From Pseudochelatococcus lubricantis (GTDB lineage: Bacteria > Pseudomonadota > Alphaproteobacteria > Rhizobiales > Beijerinckiaceae), in the NCBI RefSeq assembly GCF_042432495.1, contig NZ_JBHLXC010000007.1:1-64000 (forward strand): DNA of 64,000 nucleotides, in the 5' to 3' direction. Numbering within the stretch: the first letter of the stretch is position 1; the number at the start of each line of letters is the position of its first letter. The notes beneath the pieces are model-generated. The model made no database searches, had not been told where the DNA came from, and was given only the letters and a program-made list of their open reading frames with translations. A program made the translations under genes and the position numbers. Of this stretch, positions 26,083 to 34,792 are shown piece by piece.

Positions 26083-28020
26083 GTGCCCGACACAAGGGTA
26101 GATGAATCGGCGGTGATTGAAGGCATGATTGAGCGGCAGCAAAACGGCGAGCGAGGGTATGACGTTGTCGTCGTCGGAGGAGGGCATGCGGGGACAGAGG
26201 CCGCGGCCGCCGCCGCTCGCGTCGGCGCAAGGGTTGCGCTGGTCACCCATCAGTTCGCGACGATCGGCGCGATGTCATGTAACCCTGCCATTGGCGGTCT
26301 GGGCAAGGGACATCTGGTGCGAGAGATCGACGCGCTCGACGGAGTCATGCCGCGTGCGGCCGATCAAGGGGGCATCCAGTTTCGCGTACTGAACCGGCGA
26401 AAGGGGCCGGCCGTCCGCGGTCCGCGTGCGCAGGCCGACCGCAAACTCTACGCGCGGGCTGTGCAGGACACTATCAGTACCATCGCCAACCTGTCGGTGA
26501 TCGAAGGTGAGGTGGCCGATCTTTCCGTGCGCGACGGCTGCATCGCGGGCGTGAGGCTGGTGGACGGCCGGACATACGACGCCGGCGCTGTCGTGCTGAC
26601 CACCGGAACATTCCTGCGTGGTCTTATCCATATCGGGGAAAAACAGATCCCGGCGGGCCGCATCGGTGAGGCGCCGGCGGACGCGCTGTCATCGATATTG
26701 ATGCATCACGGCCTGACACTCGGCCGTCTCAAGACGGGTACACCAGCCCGCCTGGACGGCCGGACCATTGACTGGAGTATTCTCGATCGTCAGGCAGGGG
26801 ATGATGAGCCCGAGCCGTTTTCGCTTCTGACGGAACGGCTACCGAACCCACAGATTGCCTGCGGTATTACGCGAACAACGCCGGAAACCCACACAATTAT
26901 TCGCCAGAACATTCACCGGTCGCCCCTCTATGCAGGCGTCATCGAAAGCCGTGGCCCCCGATACTGCCCGTCTATCGAGGATAAGGTGATGCGGTTTGCT
27001 GACCGGGAAAGTCATCAGATATTTCTGGAGCCCGAGGGTCTCGACGATTTTACCGTCTATCCCAACGGCATTTCGTCATCGCTGCCGGAGGATGTGCAAG
27101 ACGCCTTCATTCATTCCATGCCGGGGCTGGAGCACGTCACAATCCTGAGGCCGGGATATGCAATCGAGTATGATTATGTAGATCCGCGGCACCTCGACGC
27201 GACTCTGGAGACGCGGGCTATCAGAGGCCTGTTTCTGGCCGGGCAGATCAACGGAACGACCGGATATGAGGAAGCGGCGGCGCAGGGTCTTGTTGCAGGA
27301 CTAAACGCGGCCCGTCGCGCGGGAAACCAGCCCGGTATCACCTTCGACCGCGCGGATGGCTATATTGGCGTGATGATCGACGATTTGGTGACACATGGTG
27401 TCAGCGAACCGTATCGCATGTTTACGTCCAGGTCGGAGTATCGGCTCAGTCTGCGCGTCGATAACGCCGATGAGCGTCTTACAGACAAGGGGATTGCTGC
27501 CGGTTGCGTCGGGCCGCACCGGGGTGTGTTCCATGAGGAGAGAAGCCGTCTTGTTCACGAGTGGCGTACACGTCTGCGCGGGCTCAGCCTGACGCCGCGA
27601 GAGGCTTCAAGACACGGTTTGACCCTCAATCAGGATGGCCAGCGTCGCTCGGCTTTCCAGTTGCTGTCATATCCCGATATCTCCGTCGAGCGGCTCCGTG
27701 TTATTTGGCCGGAACTGGGTGAGATGCCGCGCTGGCTGCGCGAACGCCTTGAAACGGACGCAATCTACGACGTGTACCTCGACCGGCAGCAGGAGGACAT
27801 CGCCGCATTTCGGCGGGATGAAGAGCTTGAATTGCCCGCAGACCTTACGTTTGAAGCGCTGCCGGGTCTTTCGGGTGAACTTCAGCAGAAGCTGTCGCAA
27901 ATCAGGCCCAGGACGCTGGGTCAGGCCGCGCGAATTGAAGGTATTACCCCGGCTGCGCTGACGATTCTCTCCGGACATGCCGGAAAACGCCGTCTGAAGC
28001 AACCACAGCAGCAAGTTTGA
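26083..28020 (+). CDS. mnmG: tRNA uridine-5-carboxymethylaminomethyl modification enzyme MnmG (GidA)
   Basis: A 645-residue FAD/NADH enzyme and partner of MnmE in making cmnm5U34. The FAD loop is YDVVVVGGGHAGTEAAAAAA (about residues 24-43). MSCNPAIGGLGKGHLVREIDALDG and the cysteine-containing CGITRTTPETH are family blocks, and the C-terminal helical domain GLSGELQQKLSQIRP binds MnmE. The start is a GTG at 26083; an ATG 42 bases later would still keep the whole domain. It follows mnmE after 116 bases that contain parS. Confidence 0.95.
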   Translation: MPDTRVDESAVIEGMIERQQNGERGYDVVVVGGGHAGTEAAAAAARVGARVALVTHQFATIGAMSCNPAIGGLGKGHLVREIDALDGVMPRAADQGGIQFRVLNRRKGPAVRGPRAQADRKLYARAVQDTISTIANLSVIEGEVADLSVRDGCIAGVRLVDGRTYDAGAVVLTTGTFLRGLIHIGEKQIPAGRIGEAPADALSSILMHHGLTLGRLKTGTPARLDGRTIDWSILDRQAGDDEPEPFSLLTERLPNPQIACGITRTTPETHTIIRQNIHRSPLYAGVIESRGPRYCPSIEDKVMRFADRESHQIFLEPEGLDDFTVYPNGISSSLPEDVQDAFIHSMPGLEHVTILRPGYAIEYDYVDPRHLDATLETRAIRGLFLAGQINGTTGYEEAAAQGLVAGLNAARRAGNQPGITFDRADGYIGVMIDDLVTHGVSEPYRMFTSRSEYRLSLRVDNADERLTDKGIAAGCVGPHRGVFHEERSRLVHEWRTRLRGLSLTPREASRHGLTLNQDGQRRSAFQLLSYPDISVERLRVIWPELGEMPRWLRERLETDAIYDVYLDRQQEDIAAFRRDEELELPADLTFEALPGLSGELQQKLSQIRPRTLGQAARIEGITPAALTILSGHAGKRRLKQPQQQV

Positions 28021-28023
28021 GGA

Positions 28024-28704
28024 ATGATTTCATCGTCTGATTCATCTTCGCCGGACGCTGACAGGCTTGAAACGCTGACAGCGTTTTCTGTTTCACGTGA
28101 AACATCCGATCGGCTGACGATTCTGGTGCAAGAGCTGCGTCGTTGGCAAGCCGTGAAGAACCTTGTCGGGGCGGGCACGCTGGCCAATGTCTGGACACGC
28201 CATATCGCGGATTCGTTGCAACTTATCCGGCACGCGCCCGACGCACGCCATTGGCTCGACCTTGGCTCCGGAGCAGGGTTTCCGGGTATCGTTCTGGGCA
28301 TTCTGCTGCGTGAACGGGGGGAAGGGCATATCGATCTCGTGGAAAGCAACGGGCGCAAATGTACCTTTCTGCGTCACGCGATCCGAGCTACCGGCGCCAG
28401 CGCCGCGGTTCATCAGGGGCGTATCGCTGACATTCTGCCGATACTCGGCGGGGCGCCAGTCGATGCTGTGACAGCGCGCGCGTTGGCTCCGCTTGCCGAG
28501 CTGCTGGATATGACGAAAGACCTGTTGAGAAACGGTGCAACAGGGGTATTTCCAAAGGGGCAGGACTGGGAGAGTGAATTGACCGAGGCGCGCAAATACT
28601 GGAGAATCACTGTGGATGCGTTACCGAGCCTGGTTGATTCCCGCGGTCGCATTCTTGTCGTTCGGGAACTGCAAGAGGTCGATGGCGGTCATGGCCGACG
28701 TTAA
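28024..28704 (+). CDS. rsmG: 16S rRNA (guanine527-N7)-methyltransferase
   Basis: A 226-residue SAM-dependent enzyme (GidB) that methylates G527 of 16S rRNA; its loss gives low-level streptomycin resistance. The SAM loop is WLDLGSGAGFPGIVLGIL, and VESNGRKCTFLRHAIR follows. It starts 3 bases after mnmG. Codons about 22-27 encode a perfect parS palindrome, so the N-terminus VSRETSD is shaped by that site. The 3-prime end overlaps the start of parA by about 20 bases. Confidence 0.94.
   Translation: MISSSDSSSPDADRLETLTAFSVSRETSDRLTILVQELRRWQAVKNLVGAGTLANVWTRHIADSLQLIRHAPDARHWLDLGSGAGFPGIVLGILLRERGEGHIDLVESNGRKCTFLRHAIRATGASAAVHQGRIADILPILGGAPVDAVTARALAPLAELLDMTKDLLRNGATGVFPKGQDWESELTEARKYWRITVDALPSLVDSRGRILVVRELQEVDGGHGRR
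28089..28104. promoter_or_regulatory. parS, perfect 16-bp palindrome, inside rsmG
   Basis: A second exact TGTTTCACGTGAAACA, located in the poorly conserved N-terminal codons of rsmG and about 600 bases upstream of parA. Sites within the rsmG-parAB block are usual for chromosomal partition loci. Confidence 0.9.
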
Positions 28705-29536
28705 TCAGCTTATGGAGCCTTCCGGCAGCGGTGTTTCGGGGGGGATTCGCGTGCTGGCGCTGGCCAACCAGAAGGGTGGGGTCGGCAAGACGACGACCGC
28801 GATCAATCTCGGAACGGCGCTTGCGGCGATCGGCGAGCGTGTCCTGATTATTGACCTTGATCCGCAGGGCAATGCATCGACCGGACTTGGGGTTGACAGG
28901 AAGAGCCGCAAGATTTCGACGTACGATGTCATGGTCGGCTCGGCAACATTGCAGGACACGTTGCTGGAAACGGCTGTTCCGGGTCTCGCCGTGGCGCCGT
29001 CGACGCTGGATCTGTTGGGCGTGGAGCTGGAGATCGCCGCCAGCAAGGACAGGGTGCACCGGCTTGGCCGCGCTATCGATGTGCTGGGACGTGACATCCG
29101 CCCCAACGGTTTTACCTATGTCCTCATCGATTGCCCGCCGTCGTTGAACTTGTTGACTATTAACGCATTGACGGCGTCGAATGCCGTGCTGGTGCCGCTC
29201 CAGTGCGAGTTTTTCGCGCTTGAAGGCTTGAGCCAGTTGCTGCGAACCGTGGAGCAGGTGCGCGTATCGCTCAATCCGGGGCTCGGGATACATGGTATCG
29301 TGCTGACGATGTTCGATCCGCGCAACAACCTTTCGAACCAGGTCGTTGCCGACGTCCGCGAGTTCATGGGCGCGAAGGTCTACGATACAATCATTCCGCG
29401 CAATGTCCGCGTTTCAGAAGCACCGTCCCACGGTAAGCCGGTGCTGCTTTACGATCTGAAATGTGCGGGATCGCAGGCTTATCTGAAGCTGGCTTCCGAG
29501 ATCATTCAACGGGAACGGGCGCTGCGCGCCGCCTGA
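28682..29536 (+). CDS. parA: Chromosome partitioning ATPase ParA
   Basis: A 284-residue deviant-Walker ATPase that moves ParB-parS complexes and so segregates new origins. The P-loop is LANQKGGVGKTTTAINLG with the signature first lysine, Walker B is FTYVLIDCPPSLNLLT, and LQCEFFALEGLSQLL is a ParA-family block. The frame is open to 28616 inside rsmG; the ATG at 28682 has AAGAGG just upstream and was chosen, with a second ATG at 28691. It is cotranscribed with rsmG (overlap) and parB (105-base gap). Confidence 0.95.
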   Translation: MAVMADVNQLMEPSGSGVSGGIRVLALANQKGGVGKTTTAINLGTALAAIGERVLIIDLDPQGNASTGLGVDRKSRKISTYDVMVGSATLQDTLLETAVPGLAVAPSTLDLLGVELEIAASKDRVHRLGRAIDVLGRDIRPNGFTYVLIDCPPSLNLLTINALTASNAVLVPLQCEFFALEGLSQLLRTVEQVRVSLNPGLGIHGIVLTMFDPRNNLSNQVVADVREFMGAKVYDTIIPRNVRVSEAPSHGKPVLLYDLKCAGSQAYLKLASEIIQRERALRAA

Positions 29537-29641
29537 TGACGGAAGTACACCGACAGGTGTCGGCGATGAGGGCGGATCCACCGAAAACGGATCGGGCTGC
29601 CGAGAGAGGGCCGTTTGTGGGCCATGGTAATGGAGATCAGT

Positions 29642-30538
29642 ATGGCTGAGGATTCAAACCGTTCCCGCCTGGGGAGGGGACTTGCGGCGCTGATCGGCGA
29701 CGTCGGTGACGAGTTCGCAGCCCAGACGCGCCAGACCAGCGCGGGGACGCAGAAGGTTCCGATCGAGTTCCTGCGGCCTAACCCGCGCAACCCACGCAAG
29801 ATATTCAACGCAGAGGCGCTCGACGATCTGGCGGCATCGATCCGCGAACGTGGTCTCATCCAGCCCATTATCGTGCGTGCCTTGCCGGGCGTGGCCGATG
29901 TCTACGAAATCATTGCAGGCGAGCGGCGCTGGCGCGCGGCACAGCGCGCGAACCTGCATCAGGTGCCCATTGTCGTCGTGGAGGCCGACGATCGTGTGGC
30001 GCTTGAAATAGCCATTATCGAGAACGTGCAACGCACGGACCTCAATCCGCTCGAAGAGGCGGCCGGTTACGAGCAACTGATTGCGGAGTTCAACTATTCG
30101 CAAAACGACCTTGCACAGGTCATTGGCAAGAGTCGCAGCCACGTCGCCAACACGCTGCGCCTCTCGCGGCTGCCTGCGTCGATCAAGCAACTCGTCAATG
30201 ACGGAGAACTCTCTGCCGGGCACGCACGGGCGCTGCTGACAGTCGCGGACCCGGAGGCCGTGGCGCGGCAGATTCTCACGCAAGGACTGACGGTGCGCGA
30301 TGTGGAGCGCATCGCCCAGCGTGACACCCAAGGAGAAGGGGAGGGCGGCGGCAATCGCCGTGCCGCCCGGGCCAGGCCGGAAAAGGACCCCGATACCCGG
30401 GCGCTGGAGCAGGCGCTGGAGGAAGTTCTGGGGCTCGTTGTTTCCATAGAGCACAAGGCGAATGGTGGTGGCGAGGTCAAGGTGCGTTACAAGACGCTCG
30501 ACCAGCTCGATAACCTTTGCCGTCGTCTGCGGGGCTGA
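29642..30538 (+). CDS. parB: Chromosome partitioning protein ParB
   Basis: A 298-residue CTPase and DNA-binding clamp that loads at parS. The start motif is SRLGRGLAALIGD (residues 8-20), the N-terminal CTP-binding block is IIAGERRWRAAQRANL, and the HTH that reads parS is NDLAQVIGKSRSHVANTLRLSRLP. The dimerising C-terminus ends VRYKTLDQLDNLCRRL. An ATG at 29642 preceded by TGGAGA was preferred over 29615. Four parS-type sites in this window are its likely targets. Confidence 0.95.
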   Translation: MAEDSNRSRLGRGLAALIGDVGDEFAAQTRQTSAGTQKVPIEFLRPNPRNPRKIFNAEALDDLAASIRERGLIQPIIVRALPGVADVYEIIAGERRWRAAQRANLHQVPIVVVEADDRVALEIAIIENVQRTDLNPLEEAAGYEQLIAEFNYSQNDLAQVIGKSRSHVANTLRLSRLPASIKQLVNDGELSAGHARALLTVADPEAVARQILTQGLTVRDVERIAQRDTQGEGEGGGNRRAARARPEKDPDTRALEQALEEVLGLVVSIEHKANGGGEVKVRYKTLDQLDNLCRRLRG

Positions 30539-30673
30539 CCGCAGGAACGCCTGTGTAAAGGTGAGGGGTTGACTGCCCGGCCATCCCGAACCGGTCTGCG
30601 GCAGACTACTGCTCATATCCCGGAGCAGAAACGAGATGCAAATCAACGCCCCTCAAATATCTCGATGCGGATG

Positions 30674-30697
30674 TTACGGCGCGTCGACGCGCCGTAA
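30674..30697. terminator. 24-bp perfect palindrome between convergent parB and ppa
   Basis: TTACGGCGCGTCGACGCGCCGTAA is fully self-complementary and lies 136 bases after parB and 54 bases after the ppa stop on the other strand. Its position between convergent genes suggests a bidirectional transcription stop, although there is no T-run and a minimal loop must open in the centre. Confidence 0.5.
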
Positions 30698-30750
30698 TCC
30701 GTTTATCATACCATCGCCGACATCCGGGCCGGTAATGACATCAGTGCCAA

Positions 30751-31293
30751 TTACTTGTCGGTGCTCTGGTTCGCTGCGCGCTCGATGGCTTCGTTGATCA
30801 GCTTGTGCGCCTCTTCAGCGTCGCCCCAGCGCACGATCTTGACCCACTTGTTGGGCTCCAGATCCTTGTAGTGCTGGAAGAAGTGCTCGATCTGCTGCAG
30901 CGTGATTTCGGGCAGATCGGTATAGTTCTTCACGCGGTCATACCGCTTGGTCAGCTTGGAGGAGGGAACCGCGACGATCTTCTCGTCCTGCCCGGATTCG
31001 TCTTCCATGATGAGCACGCCAATGACGCGCGAGGAGATGACGGCGCCAGGAATGAGGGCGCGGGTGTTGACGACCAGCACGTCAGCCGGGTCACCGTCGC
31101 CAGAAAGCGTGTGCGGAATGAAGCCGTAGTTACCCGGGTAGCGCATCGGCGTGTACAGGAAGCGGTCGACGAAAAGGGTACCCGATTCCTTGTCCAGCTC
31201 ATACTTGATGGGTTCCCCGCCGATCGGCACCTCGATGACGACGTTGACGTCGTGGGGGGGATTCTTGCCGATGGCAATGGCGTCGAGACGCAT
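30751..31293 (-). CDS. ppa: Inorganic pyrophosphatase, family I
   Basis: A 180-residue soluble hexameric enzyme that hydrolyses pyrophosphate. The catalytic block DGDPADVLVV contains the three-aspartate motif typical of the family, and RYPGNYGFIPHTL precedes it. The ATG at 31293 with CAGGAG nine bases upstream gives the standard N-terminus MRLDAIAIG; the frame open beyond it to 31497 is not conserved. It is convergent with parB. Confidence 0.96.
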   Translation of the reverse strand: MRLDAIAIGKNPPHDVNVVIEVPIGGEPIKYELDKESGTLFVDRFLYTPMRYPGNYGFIPHTLSGDGDPADVLVVNTRALIPGAVISSRVIGVLIMEDESGQDEKIVAVPSSKLTKRYDRVKNYTDLPEITLQQIEHFFQHYKDLEPNKWVKIVRWGDAEEAHKLINEAIERAANQSTDK

Positions 31294-31521
31294 GTCGGAA
31301 ACTCCTGACAGGATAGACAATGATGCGACGTTCCGGCGGTGCTGGCAGCGCTGGCCAGCTGAAACCGCGCGGACGCGGGTGGAGACAGCGTGCCGCGACG
31401 CCACCGGACAGGAGCCCGTACCGCATGACGCCGCAACCACGGCGGCGGCTCTTTCTACAGCATCGGTTATAAAAGTGAAATCCGCATTTTGGCTCACACC
31501 GTTACCATGACGGCGGCGGTA

Positions 31522-32028
31522 TCACGGAAAGACAAACGCCGTGCGCATCAGCGACACACCGCCGACGCGAATGTTCTCGTTCACCTGCGCCCGGCCGCCC
31601 AGCCTCTCGTAGAAGCGCGCGGCGCGTTCGTTATCCTGCAGTGCCCAAACGACGAGGCCCCGGCGGCGTTGCATGGCGAGTTCCCGCCGCGCGGTCGCAA
31701 ATAACTGCGTGCCGAGGCCAAGCCCCTGAAAGACCGGATCGAGGTAAAGCTCGCTGATCTCACCCTGCTGAGGCAGGGAGAAGCTGCGGCTGGCGCCGAA
31801 GCTGGCGTAACCGGCGATACGCTCGCCGATGTCGAGGACGATGAGAGAGCGCGTGCGCGCGATGGACTTCTGCCACCAGCCCGGCCCCCGATAGGCTATC
31901 ATGCGTTCGAGCGCTACCCCGGGGATGATGCCGCGATAGGCCTCGCGCCATGAAACGTCATGGACCGCCGCCAGAGCCGTGGCGTCTGACGGTCGTGCGG
32001 CGCGGATGTTGATGACGACCTCGTTCAT
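31522..32028 (-). CDS. GNAT family N-acetyltransferase
   Basis: A 168-residue GCN5-type acetyltransferase. The acetyl-CoA loop is LGLGTQLFATARREL (Q/RxxGxG/A-type) at about 95-110, and the preceding strand ISELYLDPVFQG is typical. The C-terminus RAARFYERLGGRAQ is the NEKARRFYEKLGF-type end. The substrate is unknown and neighbours do not help: it lies between ppa and a plus-strand phosphatase gene. Confidence 0.85.
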   Translation of the reverse strand: MNEVVINIRAARPSDATALAAVHDVSWREAYRGIIPGVALERMIAYRGPGWWQKSIARTRSLIVLDIGERIAGYASFGASRSFSLPQQGEISELYLDPVFQGLGLGTQLFATARRELAMQRRRGLVVWALQDNERAARFYERLGGRAQVNENIRVGGVSLMRTAFVFP

Positions 32029-32170
32029 ATGAAAAGTCTAGGATGAGCTGTGTCTGGCGACAAGATGCAAAGCCGATATGGATTCGAACATGGACAAGAT
32101 TTCATACGTGTTGTGGTGTCGCACGCGGCCTGCTATGGCGTAGGACAACTGCAACGACATTCGGGACCCC

Positions 32171-32893
32171 GTGTTCAACCGTTTCAACAAGCCCGAGGTG
32201 CGCTATGCGCGCCGCATGGCCCGCATCAGGCGCTGGGATGCGCCGCTGGAAGGCGGCTGGGCGCACCTCAAAGCCTACGTCAATATGCTGTTCGTCGATC
32301 ATGGCATATTCCGGGCAATCTATCTCAATCGCCACAAGGTGACGGACCGCTTCTGGCGGGCCGCGCAACCGTCGCCCCGGGATATTGACGCCATCGCGCG
32401 CCTGGGCGTGCGAACGGTGGTCAATCTGCGCGGCGGGCGCGAGTACGGCTCCTGGCCGTTGGAGCGCGACGCCTGCGAACGCAACGGCATTACACTTGCG
32501 GAATTCGTGGTGCGGTCGCGGGAGGCGCCGTCCCGAGAAACAATTTTGTCGGCAAAAAGGTTTTTCGAGACTCTCGACTATCCTGTTCTCGTTCACTGCA
32601 AGTCGGGTGCGGATCGTGCCGGCTTCATGGCGGCGCTGTTTCTCCTGGTGCATGAAGGGCGGCCCGTCGAAGAAGCGGTGCGCGAGTTGTCACTGCGCTA
32701 CGGCCACTTCCGCTTCGCGAAGACAGGGATACTCGACGCCTTCTTCGAACTCTACCGGCAGGAAGGTGCCGCAGCCGGCCTCGACTTCATGACGTGGGTC
32801 ACGACTGTTTATGAGCCGGATAAATTGAGGGCGCGCTTCCGCCCGAATTTCTGGTCAGCGTTTCTCGTCGACCGCATCCTGCATCGGGAATGA
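32171..32893 (+). CDS. Dual-specificity / tyrosine phosphatase-like protein
   Basis: A 240-residue cytosolic protein with a cysteine-based phosphatase core. The P-loop is VHCKSGADRAGF (HCx5R), preceded by VTDRFWRAAQPSPRDIDAI, which is the AQP motif of bacterial DSP/PTP proteins, and VRTVVNLRGG. The N-terminal 55 residues are basic and hydrophobic (YVNMLFVDHGIFRAIYLN) and may sit on the membrane. The start is a GTG. It lies six bases before a glycosyltransferase gene, as first gene of a four-gene plus-strand operon, which suggests a role in lipid or polysaccharide phosphate metabolism or its control. Confidence 0.82.
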   Translation: MFNRFNKPEVRYARRMARIRRWDAPLEGGWAHLKAYVNMLFVDHGIFRAIYLNRHKVTDRFWRAAQPSPRDIDAIARLGVRTVVNLRGGREYGSWPLERDACERNGITLAEFVVRSREAPSRETILSAKRFFETLDYPVLVHCKSGADRAGFMAALFLLVHEGRPVEEAVRELSLRYGHFRFAKTGILDAFFELYRQEGAAAGLDFMTWVTTVYEPDKLRARFRPNFWSAFLVDRILHRE

Positions 32894-32899
32894 GTTTCC

Positions 32900-34117
32900 A
32901 TGGACGAGCAGGACGGGACCTCTGTCGACGGGACAGGAAGCTGGATAATGCCCTCCATGGTTGACAACGTTCATAGCGAAGCCGGTGCAGCGCCGCATCT
33001 CGTGTTCCTGGTGACGGAAGACTGGTTTTTCGTATCGCACTTCCTGCCGATGGCGCGGGCGGCGTGCGAACTCGGGTTGCGCGTCACCGTGATCACGCGC
33101 GTGCGCGATCATGTGGCGGCGATTGCCGCGACAGGTGCGCGCGTCGTTCCCCTGCAGGCGGAGCGGCGCAGCCTCAATCCGCTGGCGGTTGCGGCGACGC
33201 TGAAGCGGTTGCGGCAACTGCTGCGCGACGAACGCCCGGATATTCTGCACTGCATCGCGCTGCGTTCGATCGTTCTCGGCGGGTTGGCCGCCCCGGCCGG
33301 AACGGCGAAGGTGCATGCGCTTACCGGTCTCGGCTTCCTCGGCGCGCGCGCGGACGTCATCGGCCGCACGGCGCGGGCGCTGCTGCGGGGCGTCCTGCGG
33401 CCGCTGCTCGATGGACCGCGAACGCGCTTTCTGTTTGAGAACGAGGACGACGCCCGCATGCTGGGGCTCGATCCGGCCGATGCCGGCAAAGTCGCGCTCG
33501 TCGGCGGGGCGGGGGTCGATCCGGCGGCGTTCCCGGTCACGCGACCAGCACCGTCGACCAGCCTGAGAATCGCCGTGGTCGCGCGTATGCTGTGGTCGAA
33601 GGGCATCGATCTCGCCGTCGAGGCGCTGACGATGGCGCGGGCCGCCGGCGCTGACGTGACGTTGTCGCTCTACGGCGCGCCCGATCCGTCTAACCCGCGC
33701 GCCGTGCCGGAGGAGACATTGCGGGAATGGGGCGCACGGCCTGGCATCGCGTGGTGCGGTGCGACGCAGGACGTGCCCTCCGTCTGGCGGGCGCACGAGG
33801 TGGCATGCCTCCCGTCCCGGGGCGGAGAGGGGCTGCCGCGCACACTGCTGGAAGCTGGCGCGAGCGGACGCGCCATCGTCACCACCGACGTGCCGGGCTG
33901 CCGGCGTCTGGTGCGCGACGGCGTCGAGGGTCTCATCGTGCCGCCTGACAATGCGATTGCCTTGGCTCAGGCATTCGTTTCGCTGGCAAATGATCGGGTG
34001 CGAGTTCAGGAAATGGGCCTCGCGGCGCGGGCACGGGTCGAGAGCGGTTTCACCGAGCGCCACGTGATGGATACGGTGAAGACGCTGTATGCGAGCCTTC
34101 TCAGGAGGCCGTCATGA
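32900..34117 (+). CDS. Glycosyltransferase family 4 protein
   Basis: A 405-residue GT-B fold enzyme. The N-terminal Rossmann domain starts HLVFLVTEDWFFVSHFLPMARA. The C-terminal donor-binding domain has RIAVVARMLWSKGID and the GT4 signature region CLPSRGGEGLPRTLLEAGASG, with the E-x7-E pair conserved, followed by TTDVPGCRRLV. It probably adds a sugar to lipopolysaccharide or a capsular or exopolysaccharide. It is packed between the phosphatase gene (6 bases) and the methyltransferase gene (4-base overlap). The acceptor is unknown. Confidence 0.85.
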   Translation: MDEQDGTSVDGTGSWIMPSMVDNVHSEAGAAPHLVFLVTEDWFFVSHFLPMARAACELGLRVTVITRVRDHVAAIAATGARVVPLQAERRSLNPLAVAATLKRLRQLLRDERPDILHCIALRSIVLGGLAAPAGTAKVHALTGLGFLGARADVIGRTARALLRGVLRPLLDGPRTRFLFENEDDARMLGLDPADAGKVALVGGAGVDPAAFPVTRPAPSTSLRIAVVARMLWSKGIDLAVEALTMARAAGADVTLSLYGAPDPSNPRAVPEETLREWGARPGIAWCGATQDVPSVWRAHEVACLPSRGGEGLPRTLLEAGASGRAIVTTDVPGCRRLVRDGVEGLIVPPDNAIALAQAFVSLANDRVRVQEMGLAARARVESGFTERHVMDTVKTLYASLLRRPS

Positions 34118-34776
34118 CCATCACCGACCACGAAGCGTTCATCCGCTCTCACACGCGACTGCTGCCTGTGCCGCATGCGCCGGAGATCAGCCTGTTCGTG
34201 GCGGACGAGGCGACGGCCCTGTGGCAGAAGACGGAGGAGGAGCTGGGCGAGATGGGCCTGCCGCCGCCCTTCTGGGCTTTTGCCTGGGCCGGCGGCCAGG
34301 CACTGGCGCGCTATGTCCTCGATTATCCGGATGCGGTGGCGGGACTGCGGGTGCTCGATTTCGCTGCCGGCTCAGGCCTTGTCGGGATAGCGGCGGCGAA
34401 GGCGGGGGCGGAAAGCGTGGAGGCGGCCGATATCGATCCCTTCGCCGCAAGCGCCATCCGCGTCAATTCGCTGGCTAATGACGTGCGGTTGAAGGTCCGC
34501 ACCGACAATATCGTCGGGCGCGACGAGGGTTGGGATGTCGTGCTGGCGGGGGATATATGCTATGAGCGCGATCTTGCCGAGGCGGTGTTCGCGTGGCTCG
34601 TGACGCTGCAACGGCGCGGCGCGCGTGTGCTGATCGGCGACCCCGGACGAAGCTATCTTCCCAAGGATCGGCTCGACTGCCTTGCGACCTACAGGGTGCC
34701 GGTGACGCGCGCGCTGGAGGATGCCGAGATCAAGACGAGCCGTGTCTGGCAGCCGCGCATCGCGCCGGGGACATGA
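34114..34776 (+). CDS. Class I SAM-dependent methyltransferase (ETFB lysine methyltransferase-like)
   Basis: A 220-residue enzyme of the Nnt1/METTL20 group. The SAM-binding motif is VLDFAAGSGLVGIAAAKAG, followed by VEAADIDPFAASAIRVNSLAND and LAGDICYERDLAE. A close alphaproteobacterial homologue modifies the beta subunit of electron transfer flavoprotein, so that is the best guess. PPPFWAFAWAGGQALARYVLD is typical of this group. It overlaps the glycosyltransferase gene by four bases and precedes an ABC exporter gene by 16 bases. The context neither confirms nor excludes ETF as substrate. Confidence 0.8.
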   Translation: MTITDHEAFIRSHTRLLPVPHAPEISLFVADEATALWQKTEEELGEMGLPPPFWAFAWAGGQALARYVLDYPDAVAGLRVLDFAAGSGLVGIAAAKAGAESVEAADIDPFAASAIRVNSLANDVRLKVRTDNIVGRDEGWDVVLAGDICYERDLAEAVFAWLVTLQRRGARVLIGDPGRSYLPKDRLDCLATYRVPVTRALEDAEIKTSRVWQPRIAPGT

Positions 34777-34792
34777 TTCGTGCGGAGACATG

